Shown here in pieces: positions 45,220-57,609 of a DNA stretch of 64,000 bases. A model generated the notes under the pieces. The model was not told the DNA's origin, did no database searches, and worked only from the letters and a program-made list of their open reading frames with translations. Position 1 is the first letter of the stretch. Each line of letters opens with the position of its first letter. This DNA is from Marasmius tenuissimus (taxonomy: Eukaryota; Basidiomycota; Agaricomycetes; Agaricales; Marasmiaceae). The position numbers were made by a program, and so were the translations under genes. The stretch lies in NCBI GenBank assembly GCA_029532415.1, contig JAQOTA010000052.1, positions 2,728,001 through 2,792,000 on the forward strand. The letters are read 5' to 3'.

Positions 45220-46959
45220 CTAGGTATACAAAACGCAATACTGCATCGTACAAATGAGTGGTGTACCAATATGCAAACGACATAAAATCCAAGAGATGAT
45301 AAGGGCTAATAGATTCCTCAGCCACAAACTAGAACCCCTCCTTCCCCATATCCCACTCCCTAACGCTCCCTCGTTTCTTGTACTGTATATCCATAATGCT
45401 ACTCCCTCTCCGTTCCACCGATCCTTGACGCCGCTGCTGCTACTACTGCTACTTTCGCCAGTGCCAAACAACGTCTTCTTAATCTCATCCTTGCTCAACC
45501 CCATTCTCTCCAACCTCTTTTTCTCAGCCTTATCCTCCTTCCTCTGCCGCAGGAAATCGAGCATCGCGTCCCACCCTTCGTACTCGGCGTTGTTAATCAA
45601 GCCAGTGGCGGGTACTTTGGGCGCCGTGAGAGGGGCAACGTCGAGCCGGGGGTCGTAAGATTCTTCAAAGTACCGATCCATTTTGGAGGGTAACTTCGGA
45701 AGAGGATCTGGTCCCGGTGAGGGGGATCGGGATATAGACATTCTGTCATCGTTCTCGTCGGAAAGGGTGGATTGTGTACGCCGACCGTTTCTAGAATGAG
45801 AGGCTGGCAGACGTGACTGGGAGCGAGAACGAGAGCGGGCTGTTCGCGGTTTCTTGCTATCCCTTTCTCCGACTTTGGATTGGCTCCGAGAATCAGGCGT
45901 CCGAGAACGAGAACGGCCTTTCCGTGATTTGGCAGTCTTTCCGTCTTCTCGGTCCTTCTCCCTGTCGGTCTCCTTATCCTTTTCTCGACTAGAACGGATC
46001 AAGCGGGATGACTCTACTTCCCGTTCGCTTGATGATGGATTGGGAGTTGCAGCAGAAGAGGAGTGAGGTCGTGTTGAACGCGAAGGGCTGTCCGAGGATC
46101 GCGAACGTGAGCGTGAGCGTCGCCTCCTTCTGTGCCTGTCGCTGCGTTCTTCATCCGATTCAGAGTCCGAAGAAAGAGCGTATCTCTTCTCTTTCTTCCT
46201 CGACTGTTTGCTCCTACTCCGGTGGCGTCTATGACTTCGTCGAAAAGAATGCCTCTCCGGGGTGCGACTCCTTGATGACCGTCTAGCAGACCGTTTGTGC
46301 CTATCTCGTTCTTCAGACCGCGACCGTGAGCGATGATGCCGTCGGCTAGAACGACGTCTGTCTTCCTGCCCGTCCTCATCTTCCCCGTTCCAGTTCTCCC
46401 AGTCCCTCTCCTTCCTCTTTCCCTTCCTGTCTGCAGTTCTTCCATCCCACCTGTCCCAACCATCTTCGTCCCTTTCCCTACGTGTGCTCCTTCGTTTTCT
46501 CGATCTCTCAGCTTCGACAGCTTCTTCAGCCCTTCTCTTCCTCTCCTCCTTCTCGGTCTCTCTTCGCTCGCGTTTAACCTCTTCCGCGGCGAGAGCTTGA
46601 GCACGTAAGACCGTCCGATTGTGATCATCCGTACTGCGTATGATAGAAGACAAAAATCGTTTATTCGTCTTTGGAGCATTTGTTTCTGACCTGGATTCGT
46701 AACATCGTAAGTTCGAATAATATCAGGGAACGGAGAGAGCAAGAAGAGTCAAAATGAACCAAATGAAAACTCACATCCCGCTCCGAAGATACGCCTTGAT
46801 TCCCTGCTCTCCATACTTCTCAGCCCGTTTCTTTGCATCCTTTATGAGCAAGTCTCGAACGTGTCGGTCCAAGTCCTCGTCTGTCACGCTTGATGATACT
46901 GAGGTCCCCATGGACGCCCGAACGAGGTTCGAGACGACTGAGGATAATGAGTTTGACAT
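45220..46959 (-). CDS. Arg/Ser-rich nuclear protein (RS domain), possible splicing factor
   Basis: Two exons. Exon 1 starts at a real ATG (46959, MSNSLSSVVSNLVRASMG) and carries a conserved helix (DLLIKDAKKRAEKYGEQGIK, AYLRSG) to a GTGAGT donor near 46787. Exon 2 begins SETNAPKTNKRFLSSIIRST and runs into ALAAEEVKRERRETEKEERK. A long RS/SR-rich region (many RSRSRS and RRHRSRS runs) follows. The C-terminal conserved block is MDRYFEESYDPRLDV, GLINNAEYEGWDAMLDFL and RMGLSKDEIKKTLFG. Such proteins act in nuclear speckles and pre-mRNA splicing (inference). The FLSSIIRSTDDHNR segment weakly recalls the NKAPD1/UPF0690 family, which I cannot confirm. The last 60 residues are poorly protein-like and may be misread past an intron. 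Confidence 0.72.
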
Positions 46960-47227
46960 ACGTGGTCACTGGTGGTGGTCGTTGAGGAAGGAGCACGGTG
47001 AGGGAAAGGGTCCGTGCGTCGTTGATTTCGAGAGTGGCGTGTTTGCTGGATGCTGTGCAACCGATAAGCGCCCATTCGCAAGCACAATTTCCGATGGTTA
47101 TAGCTAAGTACGGTCAAGAGATGTTGTACATATTCCATTTTGCGTAGATGTTAGTTGTAAGTAAGAACATAAAACGCTCTGCCTCGTAATACCTGTCAGT
47201 ACCAAGTATAAAAAATCTCATCTTCGT

Positions 47228-50200
47228 CTAATTCCCATTAACCGCCTGCCTTACAACCAGCTGCTCACCCGCATTCAGCTGGTCAGCAACCTCCGAGAAT
47301 GAGTTCGTATTCCTCGCTGCGCATTCTTTTAGGAATGTCAGGAGATGTGCCTATCAGAAACAAAACAACGTTAGCCACCATCGCGCTCCCAAGGCATCAG
47401 AAAAGATAAAGAGAAACCCACCTGCATATCAACCTTCGAAACTGGATCATCCTTCAAGTCCTCATCGTCGCTTACATCCAAGATATCGTCGTTATCAAAC
47501 GCCATTCCCTTCGGTCCAATCAGCTCAGAGAGGAACTCGAGCTCAGTGTCACGACGGGTAGCGGAATCTCCGGTGTCGGTCCAGTCTTCGTCTCCATCAT
47601 CCGAATCGAGATCCTGGGCATCATCCTGCGAAGCCCCCATCGTAGCAGCTTCACCTCCCGACTGAACCTCGTGCAAAATTATCTTGATCGCTTTTACGGG
47701 GAACGGAATTGATGTGAACTCCGTAGGCACTAAATTCAAGCAGGTAGAGTAAGTACGGCACGCCCATCACAGCAAAGAATGGAGGAGGGGAGAAAAGAGA
47801 CGCGTACTCGTTTTCGTACGTGATCGTGTCATGATAACTATCCCAACACATCAACTCGTCAACCACCAGAACCTCATAACCAATTAGGCAGACGGCTACT
47901 CACCATTCTTCGTCTCAGGTTTGACGATCAAATCGCCCTTCACCATCAATCCGCGTAAACTTTGTCTCTCCGACACGAATAACTGCGTGAGCGCCATCGT
48001 GCTACTACGAGATTGCCAAAACCCTTGGAACGTCTCCGCATTTTCACACCATGTTTGTATGAGAATGTCAAGTCCCGTGCGGCCCGACGGTTGAATAGTC
48101 ATCTCTTCGAGAAGCGAGAGAACAGTATCCCGCTGATTGTTGATAAGGAAAGCAAAGGGAATTACGAGGCTCTATTTAGATTTTTGGTTTTCTGAGTAGC
48201 CGTTCACGAAAATCCCGATCATGACTCACCTGAATGAACGTAGCAGTCTTCGCGCTCTGCATTCGCCCCACCATCGCTTGTAACAACTCCGGTAGCACAG
48301 GCAACACGGATTCTCCCGCCCTTCTCAAGAGATGAATGATCAACTCCCCGATCGTCAGACCCGCACTCTCATCTTCGGCTTGGAGAATCTTAGCCACTAA
48401 ACGCAAGACATAGTCTAATCCACTCGATCCAGATTCGCGCCAGTTGAGAAGCTGGGAAACATCTTTGCGGATAATCAGAGTTAGGCAGGTTATTCCATTC
48501 TACGAAGCGTCAGTATTATCCGATTGAGGATAAACTGAAACTCCCTCACCTGCAGAACGTCCCTATCCTCCGCATCTCCGAGACACTTGAACAGACTGGG
48601 CGCCAAAAGAGCGAAGAACCCGTCACCTAAGTTACCCTCCGGAGCAGCCCTCACGAGGCTCCCAACCAAGTCAATAGCAGAGCTCGCAATGTAGGACTGG
48701 TCCTGAGTGGCATTGCTTATTGCCATACAAAGCGGCGGCAGAGCTTGCTTGACGACTACTTCGTATATACCAGCTGCCTTGGAGCCGGCAAGGGAGTTGA
48801 TGATGTCCGGGAAGATAGAGAGGAAGATCGGGTCTGGGTGTCTCATCAATAACACAACGACGACAAGATGTACCGAATCCTTACCTTTGTTGTTCTTCGA
48901 CCACACCTCAAGCGTCGCTACAACCAGCGATGTAGCCAAATCAGCCGTCATCCACTTGCCCTCGTCTACGTCCAAAACAACGGCCAAGGTTTCCAGAACC
49001 AAGGAGAGCGTGTCCTCGGAAGTCGCCAACAAGAACGGTCCTAGGTCTTTCGCGATTCGGGGTACGAAAGGTGTCAGGGCCGAATCATCAGAGCCCAGGC
49101 AGAAGCTGGCACAAAGTCAGCATTCGGACTCGCTGAGTACCAGCGGCAAAGACATACTTGTGAACCGCTTTGACCGCAGATACCTTAATCGGAATGCCAG
49201 CATCATTAGCCTCGACGACATGAACCGCAGCTTCAAGGTACTGTCCTGCCAACTGAACAGGCAAGAGCTTAGCATATTGACTCGCGAAAACAAATCCTCT
49301 GCCTTGCAAGAAGGGGAAATCTACGCAAAATGACGACAGGTGAGTAATCTTCACCAGGGAATCAACGTACGCCCTTACCAGACTGCCCGAGGATAGAGGG
49401 GATAACATTGCTGAGCAATGACTCGATGTCGATGGGTTTGCTCCGGCCGGATTCCTCTTCGTCTTCGATACATTCTTGGATGGTTTCTGCCTGTGAGCCG
49501 ATAGCCGCGAGTGCTGCCTCCAACGGGCGCCACCTCACAGACGAATGAAGTCAGAAACGCTGGCGTTACGGCGCACAAGTGTATCTGATCTCACCAGTCC
49601 TTCTTCCCGGCATTGCGTGCCTGTTCTGAGGACGCTGCGGTTTGTTGGATGACATTATGACAGATCGACGTGGCCTGGGCTGTATTCCTGTCCATCAACA
49701 CCTAAAGGGAAAGACAACGTCAACCCGTCCTTTCTCTCTCAAGCCAAAACACCAAACACTTACCGTAAGCAAATCGAGCCCAGCAACACGAACACTATAA
49801 TTGACAAGGTCATCATCCTCCTGCGCGACGAACGCATTCGCATTGTTTGCCCAAGTATCTTCATCCTCATCTGTCATCTGAATGTACTGGAAGACAGCTG
49901 AGATCAAAGTCGCGTATCTTTCACCAGTGAACCAGTCCCTGGCACGGCCCCCGCGAGCAATGGAAGCAATGAAATCCATAGTCGAGGTGACGAGCTGTGG
50001 CAACGAAACCGGCTCGTCTTCAGAAGACTGAGGAACAGCCTCGGTCGCAGCCAGGTAATACTCGTCGAATGTAGGGTATAGAGTAACCAGGTGGTTGAGA
50101 GCAGAGGCCAAGAGTTCCGGGAGGTAAGGCATGATAGCTCGAGGGAATGAGGTGTGGATCGTATCAAGTGCCTAGTAAGTAACGGCGTTGAACACAATTC

Positions 50201-51317
50201 GTCTCAGACTGAACTTGAATTCAGAAAGGGTTTACCTTCAATACTTGGTTTCGAACCGCTAGACCTTCCCAGTTGCTACCATTGGCCAAATCTTGCTTGG
50301 GGTCGATATTCAAGAGGACCTTGAACGCCTCCAGCCAAACGGGTAATACTGACGCGATAGCTTCCTTCACTGCCTGCGGGTGTTGTTCCTTCACCATGTA
50401 TAATGAAATAACACATTGCCGGAAAACTGCTATTGACCTCGACCTCGTAAGTGGCGTTTGAGTCTACGAACCATATGGTATGAGAACGTAACTTTACCCG
50501 AGATACAATTTGGAACGCACCTCCGTAGAACCCAAGATATTCAGCAGAACAGGCAGAAGATCACGAAGTACGGGGAGGATCTGGTCTTCTGTCAAGTCAT
50601 TATTGATGAATTCCGTGAAGACTTGCATCGCGCCATGTACGGAATTGGTGGAGTTAGATGATATGAGATTGATCAGTGATGTAAGAAGGTCTGGGTATTC
50701 ATCTGGCCAGTCGCAGTTGGCGATTGAAGAGATTGTGTGGGCCTAGGTAGGATATTCAGCTGGGCGTTTCTCTTTCCTTGAAAAGCTACGCGTACGCAAG
50801 ATGATCGAATTTTTGAGGATGGGTCGGAGAGTCCATGGAACACAGCTTGACGAATCTGGCCTTTCGTCTAGCGAGCAAGCCACTCAGAGTCAGCTTGACG
50901 AAACGAAGCACAGTAGCGTATCAGAACGCACCTCTACAGATGGCGCATTCCCTTTGAATGTCGAGAAATACGGAGACCACCTCTCCCTGACATATTTTCT
51001 AAGCACGATGCTTGCCGAGTATAGACCAAAGAAATCCATCAAGACGCGTGCTTTTCGCTCGAAAAACGCGAAAATACTCATCTGTCGTAGGCTAATGTCA
51101 GCATCTTGCGTGACAACCAGCTGCGATAGCGCTAAACCAGTCTCTACAATCCACGATGGAGGTACCTGATCAGCTTGTATCTCGACAGATATCTCCACGA
51201 AAACGCACCTGGCGAGCTCAAAAGCTCTGCCAGCTTGAGCTCTGCTGCCATTCGAACATTTGGATCGGAATTGAGGGTAGAGGAAAGGCATTCTGCTATG
51301 GTAGAGTGGGAGGTCAT
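47228..51317 (-). CDS. KAP114: Importin beta family karyopherin, importin-9/Kap114 type
   Basis: Nuclear import receptor; the family carries histones, TBP and other cargo in a Ran-dependent way. Multi-exon minus-strand gene from the ATG at 51317 (MTSHSTIAECLSSTLNSDPN, RMAAELKLAELL, the usual N-terminal HEAT repeat) to a TAG at 47228. HEAT-like helices follow exon by exon, for example YLPELLASALNHLVTLYPTF, DLATSLVVATLEVWSKNN and IGELIIHLLRRAGESVLPVL. Near the C-terminus is the acidic insert characteristic of this subfamily (DLDSDDGDEDWTDTGDS) followed by ILDVSDDEDLKDDP. The last exon reads HLLTFLKECAARNTNSFSEV and ends QAVNGN. Length about 1000 residues. Exact exon ends were not all worked out. 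Confidence 0.85.
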
Positions 51318-51771
51318 GGTGATGGTTCGAGGAAAAGACGCGCTTAGGTCGAACAACACGCGACAACAATGCCGTCGCGTAAAAATTGATCGTCTGGTAA
51401 GAATGGGATTTTGTTCGATTACAATCCAATGACTGGATGAAAGGTACGCTACAGGCCCAGAAGAGGAATAGTTTATGAAGTTTTGAACAAGAAGAATGAG
51501 AGTGTCCGCCGAGAGGTGTTGCGATGTGTATGTCGAAGAGAAATGGAAATATACAGAACAGAAAGAACGAATTCGAAAGCGGTCGGTCATAATCTGGGTA
51601 CTACTAGTACACAAGCTATATTAGTCCGTTAAGTATATGTTTAAGAGGTGGTTGTTCGTTCCCTTGTTAGAGTGCAGAATGATGATAATAAACGAGAGAA
51701 GTAAGGGTAAACGATTCAAATCCAAAAAGAACTCTATGGGAGGAATTGCAGCCTGAGCCATGAGGAATTTC
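51318..51771. other. Spacer between KAP114 start and SKT5 end
   Basis: About 450 bases containing the KAP114 promoter and the 3' end of SKT5. No ORF with support. Confidence 0.35.
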
Positions 51772-53416
51772 CTACATGATAACGCAATCTTTATCCTTGT
51801 CTTTCTTCCCGTCGCCTTCAGGCGCTGGCCCGTCTCGATGTAGAACTGAGCCAGGTCCCCCCGGCTGCCTCATAGCTTGTGTTTGGGATCCCTTCAGACG
51901 TTGGATTGCGCGTTTGTCGCCCAGATCCGCGGCACGTTTGTACCATTTTATTGCTCTGTAAGAACGGCTTAGGTATCCTTCTGGTCCAGGGGCAGCGGGA
52001 ACGTCACTTACTCGGGCATGTCAGCAGGTGTTCCTATTCCAACCTCGCTGAAATATCCAACAGCGTACATGGCCTTGACAAGGCCGGCTTCCGCCGCCTT
52101 TTGTGCCCACAGGAATGCCTCCGTGTCAGATTGAGGTAGAACACCGGGTGAGCCAACGAGGTACCATGCTGTCAGTGCGAAGCAAGCATCTCGGTGATTT
52201 TGCTGCGCAGCGATATTCTGGAAGATTGAAGGATGAGTAACAGCGGTGCAGGGTAGCAGATGAAGCTGACATAGTAGTGTATCGACAGAGCTGGATCTTG
52301 TGGACAGCCCATCTTGCCGTACTCGTAGCACTCTCCCAGCCTATACGCACTTGGTGCGTATCCCAATTCTGACGCCTGTGCCAGTAGTTCTGTCGCATAC
52401 TCGTAATCCACGAATACTACGTTGTGAATGCCTCGCTCGTGTAGTAGAGCCAATTCGTGTAACGCATGAGGGAACTCGGCTGTCGCATGCTCTGCACTTC
52501 TCTTCAACCACTTCACACCTTCCTTCGGACTCTTCGATAGACCAAGCTCTCCATTCAGCTCCGCTGTTCCCAATCGGTACATCGCTCCGGGATGCGAAGC
52601 TGCTCCTGCTTTCCGGAAGAACTGTAGTGCCTTTGCAGACTCTCGTCTGCATCCCCAACCGTTCTCGCAGCACGTACCAGCACGGTAAGCTGCGTCTATA
52701 TGACCATGCTTGGCAGCGAGCACGAACAGTGGGTATGCCCTGTCGAAATCCTGCTTGTTCCTCGTCGTCCCGATTCCATTCGCGTAACAGTCGGCTAAGA
52801 AATATTGTGATGACGGATGTCCCCTGTCTGCTAAGCGCTTCAACAGCCCCATCGCCTCCCGTACCAAGTCCTCGCGTTTCTCCAGAGCCTTTTCCACCTG
52901 CAGTAAATTCCCTTCTCGTTCATCAGGAATTGGAAGCGATTTAGAAGCGTCGATCATGAACACTGCGAACTCGAATTGGAGGTCAGGATCCTGCGTTTTC
53001 TTAGCATTTGCCCTGTAGAGTTCCAGTGTCCGTTCGTGTGAGAGCAATGAAGCCTGGTTTCCGGGTCGTAAGTGAGAGTGGTCGAGAATGGGTCCTTGGG
53101 GAGGTGATGGTGCTCGAACAGACTGTGTCGCTACTGAGCGCTGATACGAGTTGTCCGCGTAGTACTGAGGGGTGTTCTGGCCGTTGGAATCTCCGTTGAA
53201 GAAATCATCGTCATTATTCTGCTGTGGGGGCAAATATCCTCCATCATAGCCTTCTCCTCCATCAAACTCCTGTTCATCATGCAGCATCACTGGTGGACCT
53301 GTTCTCGAACGAACTGAGCCTTGTGGGTACTGTCCATAGTCATTTTGAGGGTATTGAGAGGCTGGATGCTGTGAGAATTGAGATATGGGCCGCTGCTGTT
53401 GAGTGGCTGCCTGCAT
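51772..53416 (-). CDS. SKT5: Chitin synthase activator with Sel1 repeats, farnesylated (Skt5/Chs4 type)
   Basis: Activates chitin synthase at the plasma membrane. Start ATG 53416 (MQAATQQQRPISQFSQHP); the first 130 residues are Gln/Pro/Asn-rich and disordered. Sel1-like repeats follow, for example HPSSQYFLADCYANGIGT, HIDAAYRAGTCCENGWGC, HPGAMYRLGTAELNGELGL, YAPSAYRLGECYEYGKMGC and LVKAMYAVGYFSEVGIGT. Two introns lie near the 3' end (donor GTCAGC after SIHYY, and GTAAGT after ADMPE). The last exon gives AIKWYKRAADLGDKRAIQRL and ends KDKDKDCVIM. CVIM is a CaaX box expected to be farnesylated; the yeast Chs4/Skt5 proteins also end in a CaaX box. Length is about 490 residues. Confidence 0.9.
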
Positions 53417-55192
53417 GGCGGTGACGATGATGGTGGTGTAGAACCAAGCTTGCCGGTTGCCGATCCCGTTAGCGACGCTCTTGAACTGTCTCTAACTTCT
53501 TTACTCACCATGTACTACGGCATTGGGTCCAAAATCGGAGGAATAAGTGAAGGGTCCAATGGTGAGTTATAGGGTTTATTTCTCTTTCTGACATAGCTAA
53601 TGACCACAAGGATTGGCCTACAAAATGTGAAGAAATCCCGAGACCGTTAACGTCGGGCGTCTCTTGGCTCTACGCCGAGTACTAGTACAAGAACGGGTAT
53701 GTACAGGAGCTCTACGAGAATCTGAAGGTGTGTTCTGCACGTTTCGCTGGCGTCATACGAACAAGGGTTGAGCCAATCGAAGGTTCGAGCATCGTGCGAG
53801 ATTTGCAGTGCGGCTCAACGGACTCCTTCACTCCAACACCCTGACCCCCATTCTCAACTGGAACCATCTGGCAGAGGTTGACGACGAGAAGGCTAATATA
53901 GCACCCGAATGCAACCTGTAACGTCGCGACCCCTCATGCTCTCGGTTCTCCTCCGAGAAAGTTGAGCGGGTATGCACCTTTCGCGTCCGCCAACACCGAA
54001 CCTTCATCACCTCCTGTTTCTGGTCCTGCAATACTGTGATACAGCAATTCACTCGGCCGTGTATTTCCTGGCAGCGTATACGCAACGGTATTTCGAGACG
54101 ATGATGCAAGCGTTGTTCGTCGGGAGGTTTCGTAAGGACACGCCACGCAAATCTAGAAGCGAGTCGTCATAAAATCAGCATGACGACCGCAAAGTCTTAA
54201 TTTGGCGAGAGTCTTCAACGTTCTCGAAGGCCCAAGCTCAAGGCTGCTCAGTCTGGGCAGTATGATGACCCCGCATCGTGACCCGGTATGCCGACTTTGG
54301 GACCTCTTCCTTGTGATACTACTCACTCTATTTTACATTCATAGGAAGCAATACTCAATGAATTCATGCAGAGGGACGTTCTGATACTACTGGTATCAGT
54401 GTCCACCAGGTCTACATAGGTTTGATCTCGACGATAATCAGCATCACGAATGCTTATCTGCCCCACGATTGGTTCATTGGTTCCTTACTTGGATGTATTT
54501 TTGGTCACCACCCACAAATTTCTCCATCGATCACTCAGCCTCAAAGGTACCGTTGCTTAGTTGCTTGCCAACTCTTTAAGGGTCTCCCACTCTCGCGTTT
54601 GACATCCCGTGATACCTGTAGATCTTTGTCAGAGGCGGGGACTCGGAGGAAACCAACCGCGTCTTTCTCGGTCCTACTTGGATCAATAATCAGAAAGCTA
54701 TATATCCTTTACTTTGCTCCAAACTTTCTCCGTCGTCCGCAGCGTCGGAAGAAAGGTGTCAAACACTATTCTGTGCCTGTAAATCACATGGCTCAAGACA
54801 AAACTTCTGGCCCCGGGAGCGAAAAGTCGCTTTGACTGAGTGGAGCGTTGAACAGACGCATGTCGCATTCAACCGATCATCTCTCTAACTGATGTTTCGC
54901 TCTTCGTCCCAGTTTCACCCTCAAAGTCTCCCATCTCCACAGTGCCTTGCATATTGACTCCGTAAACGAGGGCTGGAATTACTTTGTCAAGGACTTTACT
55001 ATCGGCGCGCGGTAGGAGATACGCGGAAAAAATGCCTCTCTCCCATGATCTCGTAGTACGTATTCTTTCAACACGTTTGTTTTCCATGCCGTCTTATGAT
55101 CCTCAATTGTAGTAGCCAACATGATTCATTACCACTGGCCAAGCCTCGATGATGTGCTCGAGAGTTTGAAGTCATCAAGAGCATGTGGTCCA
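53417..55192. other. Long spacer with small ORF fragments
   Basis: No gene I can support. A short exon-like start at 53512 (MYYGIGSKIGGISEGSN) ends at a GTGAGT donor, but downstream frames carry stops. Around 53920-54150 a Pro/Ser-rich frame (LSGYAPFASANTEPSSPP) is interrupted by a stop and then resumes (LGRVFPGSVYATVFRDD), suggesting a decayed gene. No mobile-element protein was recognised. Confidence 0.35.
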
Positions 55193-55200
55193 TATAAATA
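55193..55200 (+). promoter_or_regulatory. TATA box of esterase gene
   Basis: TATAAATA 63 bases before the ATG at 55256. Confidence 0.6.
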
Positions 55201-55255
55201 CGCCTCAACCGACCAGAGAGACCCACCAGAACCCCAGAGTTGGCCCCCCTTCCCA

Positions 55256-56574
55256 ATGCTCTCTCTCGTATCATCGCTCTTTCTCGCGTGTGCAGCGACG
55301 GCTGTAACCCTTCCACCCCGTGCTGATCCTGTACAACTGGCTGTATCGCCGAAGTGTGGTCAGCTCTCTGGGGCGTACGCTGATGTCAATGCTGGGCTCA
55401 ACCCTCTTAGGTACTACAAGAACATCATTGCCTTTGGTGTGAGTTCTACCATGCTCATCATCTCGACCACTTCGGCTGATTGATACCCCAGGACTCCTAC
55501 ACATCTGGCAGCTCCAGCGATGGATCCCCGCTGTCACCCCCAGTCCTCAACCCGCCTAACCCACAGGCCGGAGGACGTATCTCGAACGGAGAATTGTGGA
55601 TAGAGAATCTCGCTGCATCGGCTGGTGCGACGTTGCAAGATTATGCGGTATGTAGGCTGCGCCAACGCCATAACACACTTTACCTCGATCTGACCAGGAT
55701 GTAATCTCTAGGTCAACGGCTCACTCGTCGACGCGTCGCAATTCCGCGGACTTTCTGCTGATGCTCAACCACGGGACTTTATTAAATCTGGTGAGTGACC
55801 TACGCGGTACTTGTCCTCCGTCGCTTTCCTGATAATGACCGTGAACGGTGCGGCAGTCGACTACTACATCAACTGGGGAAAGAGACCAAACCCGGAAACC
55901 GCGCTCTATGTGATATTCGTTGGAATGGGGTACGTGTGCCGTCCGCTTCCTCGTATCCCAGGTGTTTCTAACCAACATTCTGAACCGTCTTCCGAATTCC
56001 AGTGATTACGAGCTCCGAAACCGTCAGTACATCCATTCCCCCCCTTCTAGTAATTAAGCATCGATCGCTTTTGTTTTGCAGAAATGTACAACCAAGACTT
56101 TACGAGCGTTGCCGGCTCCGTCCTCTATCGCCTCATGCAGTTAAACTCCGCCCCAGCGTTTGCTCGCAACTTCCTCATCGTCGACAACTACGGCAGAGGA
56201 GAGAAAACCCCAGAAGGAGAAGCCTACAAACAGGAGCTCTTCGACAGCGTTCGATTCCTTCGGTCCAACACGCAATACGGAATCAACATTGCTTTCGCCG
56301 ACTTGTCCACACTTTGGGACGGTGTGTTGGCGAACCCAGACGCTTTTGGGTACACGAGCACTGGTGCTTGCACTCGTGACGATAAGAGCACGGATGGCGC
56401 ATGCGAAGACCCAGACCATACGCTCTATTGGATTCCAGGGTAAGTTCGGTTGAACACTTCGTCTGCCATAAAGAAGCATAGCTAACCTTGTGAATCGATA
56501 GGAACCCGTCCAAGGCGACACATGGTCTGATGGCCCAGTACGTGGAAAAAGTCTTGAGCGATTGTAAGGTATGA
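55256..56574 (+). CDS. Secreted GDSL/SGNH esterase (CE16-like)
   Basis: Extracellular esterase probably acting on plant cell-wall acetyl esters (inference from CE16-like features). Seven exons, about 315 residues. Signal peptide MLSLVSSLFLACAATAVT. Block I is IIAFG plus DSYTSGSSSDG across the first intron, giving the nucleophile motif GDSYTSG. Then GGRISNGELWIENLAAS, VNGSLVDASQFRG, and a block III equivalent VIFVGMGDYELRN where GxND is usual. The catalytic His region is YWIPG + NPSKATHGLMAQYV with a preceding Asp/Cys loop (CTRDDKSTDGACEDPDH). All splice joins keep frame. The stop is at 56574. Upstream TATA box present. Confidence 0.85.
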
Positions 56575-57029
56575 TATACGAGGATATACGAGCAACGATG
56601 CATAATGCCCTTTTTTGTAATGTAACACGAATGATCAACGAAATTACGCCAACAATGATTGTGGGTGTTTGTGGGCGCAGAGTACCATTTCATGAGGATC
56701 ACGCGGTTACCACGCGATGACTCAAGAGCCTCATATATATGCCTCTCGACGACGACGACCTCCCCAGAGGCTCAGTGGGAAGTAAGGTACAGAACAGGAC
56801 GATCGACGAGAAGGGCATACTGTCGTCCAGCCACAGCGACTTGGAGGTCACCGGTCACTGACGGCCGACATGACGAACCGTAAGAAGGGCCCTCGAACGG
56901 CGGGGTGCTGAATCTGGAAGGCAGAAGCGAGAGTATTGATCCACGCCATTTGGCGACCTTCCCTTCCAGAGACCAGTCTACCAAGTTAACTTTCTACGAC
57001 ATACACTGTCTTCCTCCCCAACGATCCCA
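56575..57029. other. Spacer at the right-arm boundary
   Basis: No ORF with support. The boundary of the inverted duplication lies at the right end of this stretch; homology to the F-box gene becomes readable from about 57030. Confidence 0.35.
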
Positions 57030-57513
57030 ATCCAAATGATCATCCTCAATATGCTCGGACCTCTCGACCTCGTTCGTCCCTTCCGTCATTTGCTAACCTA
57101 TGCTGAATACCATCCACATTCATAACCTTAACCTTCACGATATGCTCTGCGTGCTCGTTCATGTCTTCACGAGTGCCCACCTCTTCTTCCATGCGCTCCA
57201 CCGGAGGAGGTTTGAGGTGACTTGTCCCAGCTGTGCGGTACCCTTCCGGGGGCTCGACACGTTTGTCTTGGAAAACATCGACTTCGAGAACACGTCCATT
57301 CTCGTCGATATCCTCCTCTTGTGCTTACACCAGCGTCAGATTCACAGTCTAAGCATCAAATCTCTCCTTCTCAACTGTACCGAGTTGACGAAACGTGGGG
57401 TTGAAGAGTTGAGGAGGACTGGTATTCATGTACAGTGGGGTGGTGTTGTCTCATCCAACACCCCTCCGACTGTTGGCTCAAGTACGAGGTTGTGGGCAAG
57501 TTTGAAACTTTGA
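57030..57513 (+). pseudogene. 3' fragment of F-box gene
   Basis: Matches the C-terminal third of the F-box gene at 15732-17432, in opposite orientation: MLNTIHIHNLNLHDMLCVLV here against MLNTIHIRNLNPHDMLCALV, then identical or near-identical blocks to the common end (TPPTVGSSTRLWASLKL, stop). The F-box is absent. An insertion before MLNTIH and changes around residue 20 shift or alter the frame, so it is not a working gene. Confidence 0.85.
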
Positions 57514-57609
57514 ACATGTGTTCGCAAAGGTGTATATATGTATTCGAACGTATTACTTCAAGAATTCGCCTCTATGATGGAAGACCCTCGTTGAACGTCC
57601 GTTTGTCTC

